In this document: in pieces, positions 1 to 7,100 of the stretch
Layout of the letters: the number at the start of each line of letters is the position of its first letter
Numbering within the stretch: position 1 is the stretch's first letter
Source: a bacterium
GTDB lineage: Bacteria > Krumholzibacteriota > Krumholzibacteriia > LZORAL124-64-63
Assembly: GCA_030635025.1 (NCBI GenBank)
Contig: DAOVZQ010000075.1
Coordinates: 1-8,851, forward strand
DNA length: 8,851 bases
Reading direction: 5' to 3'
Made by a program: the position numbers and the translations under genes
The notes under the pieces: generated by a model
Databases searched by the model: none
What the model was told of the DNA's origin: nothing
Seen by the model: only the letters and a program-made list of their open reading frames with translations

Positions 1-914
1 CTCAGTCCGCAACCCGTGTTGTAGCCCAGGAAGTTGTCGTTCCAGTCGTAGTAGGCGAGTCCCGCAGAGATGAAGGGTACGACCGGACCGTCCAGGAGGT
101 CCAGATGCGCGACGCCACCTGCGTGCCAGACGGGAACAGAGAGGTTCGGTTCCGGCCAGGGCGCGTAGGGCCGATGAGCTTGACCGGTCATGTAACGGCC
201 GACTTCGACGCCGTATGAGAACCGCTTGTTCGAATCCGCCAGCAGGCCGAATCGCCAGGCGAAATCTGAATGCTCCGTGGCTGCGCCCAGGTTGCGCGCC
301 GCGCCGGCCAGGAAGGTGAAGGAGCCGATGGCGTCGTCGATGTCTGGGTTGTGTCTTTCGGGCGCCGGTCTGTCCAGATCCGCGCCCGGTACGGCATAGA
401 CCAGTTCCCAATCAGGCAGGGCCGAACCGACTCCGGCTCCCAACAAGCCACCGCTCGCCGCTCCAGCGACCATGCCGCCGACGACCAGGGGCAGCAAGGG
501 CGCCCCGCCGTCGCTCATGGATTCCATGGCATAGGCCATCAAGCCCATGAAGGCCCCGCCGCCCACACTGCCGAGTACGGCGCCCGCCAGCAGGCCGGTT
601 CTTGTGGCGCGGCCGCGGGCCCATATGGCCATCACCGTTTCACCCTTGAGGCCTCCCCGGTGACCGTTGCGCAGAATGTACAGTCGGTCGTCGTTCCAGC
701 CCGCGAAGTTTGCCGTGATCGCGGCTCCGTCGGCCAAGGCGATTTGTACGGTCTGTCCGGGAGACAGGCGGGCGCAGGCCGCCTCGAGATCGGTGGTGAT
801 CAATACGGGGGGGGCGATGTCGGCGGCTACGCCTCCGATCTCGTCCGGGGTCTGGGCGATGGCCGCGGTATGGATCAGCAGAAACAGAATCAGGATCGTA
901 ATCTCGTGTCGCAT
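1..914 (-). CDS. Secreted glycine-zipper / probable outer-membrane beta-barrel protein (3' end missing at left edge)
   Basis: The reading frame is open from an ATG at 914 to the left edge (304 codons visible), so the C-terminus is missing. Residues 1-20 are a clear signal peptide (charged start, hydrophobic core ILILFLLIHTAAIA, cleavage before Q21). Residues about 50-102 look like a small beta-rich domain ending in a short Arg-rich stretch (ARGRATR). Residues 107-165 are two Gly/Ala-rich hydrophobic stretches resembling glycine-zipper segments, separated by a short polar loop. From about residue 196 the sequence alternates polar and hydrophobic/aromatic residues (for example FTFLAGAARNLG, FISAGLAYYDW), as in outer-membrane barrel strands. 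It lies 65 bases after the patatin-like gene on the same strand and may share its transcript. A GGAAAAG stretch lies about 8 bases before the ATG. The exact family is not recognised; a periplasmic lipid- or envelope-related role is inference from context only. Confidence 0.8.
   Translation of the reverse strand, partial: MRHEITILILFLLIHTAAIAQTPDEIGGVAADIAPPVLITTDLEAACARLSPGQTVQIALADGAAITANFAGWNDDRLYILRNGHRGGLKGETVMAIWARGRATRTGLLAGAVLGSVGGGAFMGLMAYAMESMSDGGAPLLPLVVGGMVAGAASGGLLGAGVGSALPDWELVYAVPGADLDRPAPERHNPDIDDAIGSFTFLAGAARNLGAATEHSDFAWRFGLLADSNKRFSYGVEVGRYMTGQAHRPYAPWPEPNLSVPVWHAGGVAHLDLLDGPVVPFISAGLAYYDWNDNFLGYNTGCGL
807..814. repeat. Homopolymer tract of eight G (eight C in the coding strand)
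   Basis: Eight consecutive G on the + strand correspond to eight C in codons 34-36 of the leftward outer-membrane-type gene, just after its signal peptide. At eight units the frame is open. Gain or loss of one base would shift the frame early. Such tracts can mediate slipped-strand phase variation of surface proteins in other bacteria, but eight units in GC-rich DNA can also be chance. Confidence 0.5.
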
Positions 915-979
915 GGCACTCGCTTTTCCGGGGTGGCGTCCCTTCAAGCCGCTGTGTGACGAATGGTTCCTGTCTTCAC

Positions 980-1912
980 TCAGGCCGCCGAACCCGTCAA
1001 CATCCGACGCAGACGAGCGCGCCAGCCCCGGCGACGGTCGAGCGCCTCGCGTAAGGCGGGCAGGGCGGCCTGGCCCGCCTCGAAGCCGCGGTCATAGCAA
1101 TCGTCGGCGCGACGGAAATCGGCCCAGTGATAGGCCGACACGTCGGGGCTGATCACCAGGTCGGCCTCGCGCAGCACGAAGTCGTTGAGGCGCAGTTTGG
1201 CCAGGGTGTCGGCGCGCATCATGATCTCCATGCCCGTCTTGTAGTCGGTCTTGTTGGACTCGAAAGCCGGCAGGTCCACGGCGATCACGAAGTCGGCGCC
1301 CAATTCGCGGCAGGTCATGATGGGGATTCGGAACAGGACACCGCCATCGACGATGAATCGGCCATCGCTCAACACCGGCGGGAAGACGCCGGGGATCGCC
1401 GAACTGGCGTAGACGGCGTCGATCAGGTCGCCGGTGCGAAAGTCGACCTTGCGGCCGCTGATCAGGTCCACGGCGATCGCTGCGAAGGGGATTTTCAGCT
1501 CGGAAAAATCACGCGCGATGAACATGTGCTCGAGGGGATTGCGGAGCTTGGATTCGTCGGCCAGGGAGGGTCGTGTGAGCGTCTTGATGGCCAGGAACTT
1601 GCGCATCACCGTGTCATACAGTCCCTGCATGAGACTCAGCTGTTCTTCTTCGCCGCTGCCCTTGGCGATGAAGTGGGTCCAGGTCTCCAGGAACTCCTCG
1701 TCCTGGGCGAAGAGGGTCAGGCGGCGCCAGGTTTCGGCGGCGTCGGCGGTCTCGGCGTAGAGCCCTCCAACCAGCGCGCCCATGCTGCTGCCCGCTATGA
1801 CTGCGGGACAGAACCCGGACTCTTCCAATGCGGCCAACACGCCCGCGTGGGCCAGGCCGCGAGAACCGCCGCTGCCCAGGGCTATACCGATAACGGGTTT
1901 CTCGCTCATCAT
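980..1912 (-). CDS. Patatin-like phospholipase (RssA-like)
   Basis: The 310-residue protein has the full patatin signature. A glycine-rich oxyanion-hole loop G-S-G-G-S-R-G is at residues 13-19, the nucleophile elbow G-S-S-M-G at 41-45 (Ser43), and the Asp-Gly-Gly motif at 189-191 (Asp189), giving the Ser-Asp dyad. The family hydrolyses ester bonds of phospholipids or other acyl lipids. There is no signal peptide and no fused barrel, so this is a compact cytoplasmic or membrane-associated type rather than a PlpD-type autotransporter. The C-terminus is Arg-rich (RRRGWRARLRR), which could favour contact with acidic lipids (inference). The gene begins 5 bases after the GNAT-like gene. The Shine-Dalgarno AGGAG overlaps that gene's TAG stop, so translation is probably coupled. 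Two ATGs are in tandem; the second, at 1909, has the better spacing (5 bases) and may be the true start. The substrate is unknown. Confidence 0.93.
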   Translation of the reverse strand: MMSEKPVIGIALGSGGSRGLAHAGVLAALEESGFCPAVIAGSSMGALVGGLYAETADAAETWRRLTLFAQDEEFLETWTHFIAKGSGEEEQLSLMQGLYDTVMRKFLAIKTLTRPSLADESKLRNPLEHMFIARDFSELKIPFAAIAVDLISGRKVDFRTGDLIDAVYASSAIPGVFPPVLSDGRFIVDGGVLFRIPIMTCRELGADFVIAVDLPAFESNKTDYKTGMEIMMRADTLAKLRLNDFVLREADLVISPDVSAYHWADFRRADDCYDRGFEAGQAALPALREALDRRRGWRARLRRMLTGSAA

Positions 1913-1917
1913 GTCTC

Positions 1918-2913
1918 CTACCAGTCTGAATCGAGATAACTGCCGGCCCAGGATTCGGGGTCGGCGGGTAATCCGGCTTCGTCCAGCCCGTGGGCGAACA
2001 TGGTGCCGCCGGCCACACGCTCGAGTAGGGCCGAGGGTAATTTGTCTTTTTGCAGATAGCCATCCAGCAACCAGAAATCAACCGCGTCGGTCAGATCGTG
2101 ACGGTGCAGGTGACGCAGGAACGAGGCGGCGACGCTACGGTCGGACTCCAAGGTGCGGAATTCGACGATCTCCCAGGTGCCGGGCTGGACCTTGCACACC
2201 GCGTAACCGACCGTCTTGTCCCGGCGGCGGAAGAGGAAGGCGCGCATGTCGTCCCGCGGATTGTCGAAAACGCGCCAGTTCATGAACGCGGCGCTGCGGC
2301 CTCCGCAGACTCGATCGTTGGGCTGGAAGCGGTCCAGGTCTTCGGTGAAGCGATCGATCCGGACGACATCCAGGTCGTCGGTCGCGTCGGCGAAGAGGCG
2401 TGCGCGGAACAGTCCCCAGAACGGCCCCAACAGATACGAGAGTACCATGCCGCCCGGCTTGTGGCGCAGTGATCGTGCCGATAGCAACGCCTTGTAGACG
2501 CGGAAATTGGCAAGCTTCAGCCAGCCGGCGTTTTCCAGCGCCTTCTTCGATCCCGGCAACGAAGCGAAGCCGGTGCCGAACCGGGGGCCGGTGACGTGGT
2601 CGGGCGTGGTGTCCATCACGAACGCCATGACTTCGTTGAACAGACCTTTGCCGCGGATCGAATGGCCCATCAGCCCATCGACCGCCTGTACGGCGGTCAA
2701 GGCGCGGTCGCCGTGGCGGAAGGGCTGGGCCAGTAGGCCGACCGTGCCGGCCAGTTCGCCGTCGTGGATCAGTTTATAGAGGTGCGGCTCGCCGAAGGGG
2801 TTGCACAGGTGCTTCCAGTCGAACCAGGTGCGCTCCTTCAGGGCGAAGTCGTACTCGCGGAACAGGTCCACGAGTGTGTCGAACTCGGCGGGCTCAGTGC
2901 GAATGATCTCCAA
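1918..2913 (-). CDS. GNAT-like acyltransferase-type protein, TTG start
   Basis: The 331-residue protein resembles the long GNAT proteins found beside polysaccharide-modification genes. Its N-terminal half has the pattern of an acetyltransferase: W30-F-D-W-K followed by NPFG (38-41), a strand LAGTVGLLAQP, then a D-G-L-M strand leading into R-G-K-G-L (87-91), which matches the acyl-CoA pyrophosphate-binding loop. The region after residue 190 may be a second degenerate GNAT-like half (for example KTVGYAVCKV and the EIVEF strand). The start is a TTG at 2913, one base after the TGA of the upstream deacetylase. AAGGGG lies five bases before it, and the next in-frame Met is residue 82, inside the domain, so TTG is the best start. 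It probably transfers an acyl group to a sugar, lipid or peptide; the acceptor cannot be told. No signal peptide is visible. Confidence 0.8.
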   Translation of the reverse strand: MEIIRTEPAEFDTLVDLFREYDFALKERTWFDWKHLCNPFGEPHLYKLIHDGELAGTVGLLAQPFRHGDRALTAVQAVDGLMGHSIRGKGLFNEVMAFVMDTTPDHVTGPRFGTGFASLPGSKKALENAGWLKLANFRVYKALLSARSLRHKPGGMVLSYLLGPFWGLFRARLFADATDDLDVVRIDRFTEDLDRFQPNDRVCGGRSAAFMNWRVFDNPRDDMRAFLFRRRDKTVGYAVCKVQPGTWEIVEFRTLESDRSVAASFLRHLHRHDLTDAVDFWLLDGYLQKDKLPSALLERVAGGTMFAHGLDEAGLPADPESWAGSYLDSDW

Positions 2914-2914
2914 G

Positions 2915-3904
2915 TCAACCCCTTGTCAACTCACGGTTCAGCATATAGCGCAACGTCGTCGGTGATTCGAATCCGCCCACGCCGAATCGCGGCAGGACCA
3001 AGGGCGACGTGTCCGCGTTCGTCAGGCCCGGGACCGTGGTGAAGGCGCGCGTGTAACCCGCGGTGGTGGCGTGATCGAGAACCCGATCGTCGAAATCACC
3101 GTTGGGATAAGCCAGATCGACCACCGGCGCCCCGGTCGCTTCCTCAAGTATTCGGCGGGGTTCGCTCAGGTTGTAGTCCAGACTGTCGTCGTCGAGGTAG
3201 GTGAGGATGTCGTGGTCGTGGCCGTGACCTCCGAACGTGCACCATCCGCTGGCGGCCATCTCACGCACTTCGCCGGGATTCAGGGGACGGAAACGGGGCA
3301 GGTGTTCGTCCAGGATTGCGGCGTGGCATTCGCACAGATAACCCAGCACATCCGCGACGACCGGGTGATCGGCGTTGCCTACGGTTTTGAGCGCCACCAA
3401 CAGGCGCTGGATGTCGTTCCAACGGGCATCGTCGTCGCCGGAACGGAAGGTGAAAACGCCCAGGTCGAAATCGTGCAGATCCAAGACCTCGAGCCGGGCG
3501 GCCTGTACGGCGGTGATCACCACGTCGGTCCAGAAGGTCCGCTGCTCGATCATGTGCCGCGTGGAGACGAAGAAGAGCGCCGGCGCACGGTGCTTCTCGA
3601 GCAGGGGCAACGCCAGGCGATGGTTGTTCACGTAACCGTCGTCGAAGGTGAGCAGGAAGTTGAGACGGTCGGTCGCGAGTTGCGACGGGTCGGCCAGGGC
3701 CCCGGGCCCGACGAAGCGACCGAGATCTCCGAGCATGGCGAGCTGTTCATCGAAATCCGAGGCTCGCACGCGCAGCCAATTGCCGAAGTCGTCGTCGTCC
3801 CTCAGGTCGTGGTACATGAGGGTGATCACGGCGCCGGCGCCGCGTCGGCTCAGGATCCGTGTTACGTAGGGGCTGCCGAGGCAGGATTTTACGAGTCCGC
3901 GCAT
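2915..3904 (-). CDS. Polysaccharide deacetylase family protein (NodB/CE4)
   Basis: The 329-residue protein carries the NodB homology motifs. T-F-D-D-G-Y is at residues 86-91 (Asp88 the expected catalytic base, Asp89 the expected metal ligand), H227-G-H-D-H231 provides the two metal-binding His, and A-Y-P-N-G-D-F is at 265-271. Before motif 1, L-M-Y-H-D (29-33) is the usual opening strand of the sub-group that acts on exported glycans. The family removes N- or O-acetyl groups from amino-sugar polymers such as peptidoglycan or exopolysaccharide. No clear signal peptide is present, which suggests a cytoplasmic or membrane-peripheral enzyme acting on a lipid-linked precursor (inference). An insert of about 100 residues separates motif 1 from motif 2. 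It is the first gene of the leftward cluster, and its stop lies one base from the next gene. GGAG lies 11 bases before the ATG, a rather long spacing. Confidence 0.93.
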   Translation of the reverse strand: MRGLVKSCLGSPYVTRILSRRGAGAVITLMYHDLRDDDDFGNWLRVRASDFDEQLAMLGDLGRFVGPGALADPSQLATDRLNFLLTFDDGYVNNHRLALPLLEKHRAPALFFVSTRHMIEQRTFWTDVVITAVQAARLEVLDLHDFDLGVFTFRSGDDDARWNDIQRLLVALKTVGNADHPVVADVLGYLCECHAAILDEHLPRFRPLNPGEVREMAASGWCTFGGHGHDHDILTYLDDDSLDYNLSEPRRILEEATGAPVVDLAYPNGDFDDRVLDHATTAGYTRAFTTVPGLTNADTSPLVLPRFGVGGFESPTTLRYMLNRELTRG

Positions 3905-4023
3905 AGGGCCATGTACTCCAGGTTCGGGTTCGGAGGGATGGTAGCTCAGCCAAGGGGGATGGGCAACGAAAGGTGGCGTGGGTTCCGCTTGAGAAGAGGG
4001 CCGGCATTCTCCCGTGCTTTGGC

Positions 4024-4069
4024 ATGATCGTATGTGGTATCATCAGATATTGGTCCCCGCCACGATCAT
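4024..4069. repeat. Split inverted repeat ATGATCGT ... ACGATCAT flanking the candidate promoter
   Basis: ATGATCGT at 4024-4031 and its exact reverse complement ACGATCAT at 4062-4069 are separated by 30 bases. One arm lies just upstream of the candidate -10, the other just downstream of the expected transcription start. This arrangement would suit a two-site operator; a chance match cannot be excluded. Confidence 0.35.
4035..4043 (+). promoter_or_regulatory. Candidate extended -10 promoter for the subtilase gene
   Basis: TGG followed by TATCAT matches the extended -10 form (TG, one base, then TATAAT with one mismatch). No good -35 lies 17 bases upstream; a TTGGCA at 4019-4024 is too close (13 bases). 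Initiation would fall near 4050, giving a leader of about 55 bases. Confidence 0.35.
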
Positions 4070-4090
4070 AGTCCACGTTTCCGTCCTTCC

Positions 4091-4102
4091 CGGAGGCCTC
4101 CG
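4091..4102 (+). promoter_or_regulatory. Palindromic Shine-Dalgarno of the subtilase gene
   Basis: CGGAGGCCTCCG is a perfect 12-base palindrome whose left half is the Shine-Dalgarno GGAGG (4092-4096). It lies 8 bases before the ATG at 4105 and 5 bases before the GTG at 4102. It could fold as a small hairpin with a four-base loop, partly hiding the Shine-Dalgarno. Whether this has a regulatory effect is unknown. Confidence 0.5.
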
Positions 4103-4104
4103 TG

Positions 4105-7100
4105 ATGCACCGACAGGTTCGCCCATATATTGCCGTGCTGCTTGTTCTCCTGCTCGGTTCGGTCGTATCCGTTGCCGCCAACCAGCCGACGGTCACTCCA
4201 TATCTGGAACGAGCCCTGCAGGATACATCCTATCCCCATCGTGATCTCGATGGTCGTTTGGCCGTATGGGTCTATTTCAGCGACAAGGGGCTCACCGGCG
4301 CCGCGCTTTCCGGAGCCCTGGATCGCGCCGAGACCGATCTGTCCGACCGGGCCGCAAGCCGTCGAGCGAAGATGAAGACCGTCAAGGGGGAGCGACTGGT
4401 CGATACCACCGACCTGTCACTGCACCGGCCCTACCTGGCATCGGTGTCCGCTACCGGCGCGATCCAGCGCAGGGAGAGTCGTTGGCTGAACGCCGCCAGC
4501 TTCGACGCCACGCCATCGCAGATCGACGCCATATCGAAACTGCCTCACGTGCTCAAGGTGGATCTGGTGAACATGTTTCGGCGTGACGATATGCCGGTGC
4601 GGGCCGAGGACGTGGCCGCCCGGGACGCTCGCAACGACGAGCTGAGGGCCGGCAAGGCTTCTGCGTGGACCGTCGATTACGGGGCAAATCTGTCGGCCAT
4701 GGAACAGGTCAACGTACCGTCCCTGCACGACGAGGGCGTAACCGGCGAGGGCGTGCTGATCGGCATGCTCGATTCGGGCTTTCGCACCACCCACAACGCC
4801 CTGGCTCCCATCCCGGTCGTTGCGGCCTGGGACTTCGTCAACGACGACGGCGTGGTGGACAACGAGACCGGCGATCCGAGCAACTCCAACGACCACGGCA
4901 CCAAGACCATGTCCACGGCCGTGGGCTACGAGCCGGGCGCCCATGTGGCGCCGGCCTTCGGCGCCTCGGTCGTGCTGGCCAAGACCGAGGATGTCTCGCA
5001 GGAAGTGCCCATCGAAGAAGACAACTGGGTCGCGGGTATCGAATGGCTGGATACCTTCGGTATCGACGTGGCCAGCAGTTCGCTCGGCTATATCGACTGG
5101 TTCACCTTTGCCGACATGGACGGCAATACGTCCGCCTGCACCATCGCCGCCGACCTGGCGGTGGGCAAGGGCATCGTGGTCTGCAACTCGGCGGGCAACG
5201 AACGCGGTACGGATTGGGACCATATCATCGCGCCAGCCGACGGCGACAGCGTGATCGCGGTGGGCGCGGTCACGTCCACCGGTCTCTTTTCCTATTTCTC
5301 GTCACCCGGGCCCAGCTATGACGGGCGCATCAAGCCGGACGTGTGCGCCCTGGGTTCGAGCAACAACGTGGTGAATCCCACCAGTGACACGGCCTATACC
5401 TCGGCCTCGGGAACGTCCTTCTCCTGCCCGCTGACCGCGGGTGTGGCCGCCCTGATCCTGTCTCGCACGCCGTCCCTTACGCCCATGCAGGTCCGCGATG
5501 CCCTGCGCGAGACCGCTTCGCAGCCCACGACGCCAGACAACGACTACGGCTGGGGCATTATCGACGCCTACGCCGCCGCACACTACTTCGGCGCGAGCAT
5601 CGCCCACGCCGAATTGACCGACACCGAGGATGTGATCGGTCCGTACGATGTGACTTGCACCATCACCGACAGGGTCGATCTGGTTGCGGACTCACTCGTG
5701 CTCTACTGGCGCGTCGACGGCGGGGAGTGGGCGGAGGTCGTGTTGAGTCCGCTCGGCGGTTCGGACTATTCGGCAACAATCTCCGGCCAGTCCGGCGGTA
5801 GCGATATCGAGTATTATCTGTCCGCCGGTGATCTGCTCGACATAACGAGTACGTTGCCCATGGATGCGCCCGTGACGGTATTCGGCTTCCACGTCGGACC
5901 CGATGTCACCGCCCCTGTGGTCGCGCACCAGCCTCTCGGCGACCAACCGCTGCTGACCTGGCCGGCCCTGGTGTCGGTTCTTGTCACCGACAACATCGAC
6001 ATCGCCTCCGTGATCGTATCCTACGCCCATAACGGCTCGCCTCAGGCCGATTTTTCGCTGATTTCCCAGGGTGACGAGCTGTATGCGGCGGTCTTTCCGT
6101 TGTCGATCGGGCAGGTGCAGGTCGACGACACGATCACCTACACGATTCAGGTCACCGACACCGCCGCGACTCCCAATCAGATCGCAGTGGGCCCGTACGG
6201 CTTCACGATGATCGACGCCTTGGGCGTCGTGCTGCTCATAGACGACACGGCCGCCAAGGCGGAAACGCCGAAGTTGGGCATCGACAAGAAGGAATTGCCG
6301 CCGCATCCGCTTTCGACAAAGGCGTCGTCCGACGACATCGCCCGATGGCTGACCGAGACGGGCTACGTGGTCACCACGGTGGACGCGGCGTCCCTGCAGG
6401 CCGCCGATTTTGACAACATGCAGGTCGTGGTGCTCTCATGCGGCGCCAACACCGGGCCTGTGGCCGATCCGACCCTGCGCACTCTTGTGCGCGATTGGGT
6501 CCTGGCGGGCGGCAAGCTATTCGTCGAAGGCGGCGAGGTCGGCTACGTTTCCGAATCGACGCCGGGTTATCCCGAGTTCGCGGCGGATGTGCTGCACGTC
6601 GCCGACTGGCGCGGCGACATCGCCGGCGACCTGCAGGTGGTCTCCGGACAGGTCGGACATCCCCTGCTCAACCTGTCCCATGTCGTGCCGGCCATCGTGG
6701 ACATGACCTACGTGGGCTATGGCGACGAGGACGCCGTGGACCCGACCCCCGACGCCTACGTGGTGATGGAGGCGTCCGGCTACGCGGGCGCGGGAGGCAT
6801 CATCGTCTTCGACGACAACCCAGCGCCCCAGTCGGCCCAGATCGTCAATTTCGCCTTCAATGTGGCGGCCGTTTCCGACACCACGACCGCACGCCACCTG
6901 GTCGAGAACGTCGCTGCCTACCTGATGGCGTCGGAGGGTGACCCGACGGGATCGATCTCAGGCAACGTGTCCGTCATGTCAGGGGATGCGGCCTTCACGA
7001 TAGAAGGCGCCACGGTCAGCGCCGGCCCCGGACTGGAAACCGTCACCAACCACAGCGGCTACTACATCCTGGACAACCTCTATGCCGGGACCTATCAGCT

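Larger units (their letters stand above)
3905..4104. promoter_or_regulatory. Divergent intergenic region between the deacetylase cluster and the subtilase gene
   Basis: About 200 non-coding bases separate the leftward deacetylase start from the rightward protease start, so promoters for both must lie here or nearby. It holds a candidate rightward extended -10, a split inverted repeat, and a palindrome at the protease ribosome-binding site (separate entries). On the minus strand a TATGAT hexamer at 4065-4070 overlaps one arm of the inverted repeat and could be a leftward -10, but no matching -35 is visible. Reading frames crossing this region are shadows. Confidence 0.6.

Noticed and set aside
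270..959. Rightward open frame of 229 codons over the outer-membrane-type gene
   Set aside because: It is antisense to a frame with a clean signal peptide and barrel-like sequence; its own translation is low-complexity and Gly/Gln/Arg-rich with no domain.
1127..1939. Rightward open frame of 270 codons
   Set aside because: It is exactly antisense to the patatin-like gene, whose catalytic motifs are all intact; typical shadow in GC-rich DNA.
3991..4011. GAGAA/TTCTC stem around GAGGGCCGGCA in the intergenic region
   Set aside because: Five base pairs with a long loop and no supporting context; expected by chance.
3071..4027. Rightward open frame of 318 codons opposite the deacetylase
   Set aside because: The translation is Val/Gly/Glu-rich without motifs, while the opposite strand carries full NodB motifs.
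4417..5223. Leftward open frame of 268 codons inside the protease gene
   Set aside because: Antisense to the protease propeptide and catalytic domain; His/Gly/Arg-rich composition of a shadow frame.
6439..6441. Cys in LSCGANTG of the GATase1-like module as a catalytic nucleophile
   Set aside because: It follows the second strand of the module, not the nucleophile elbow, and no partner His is evident.
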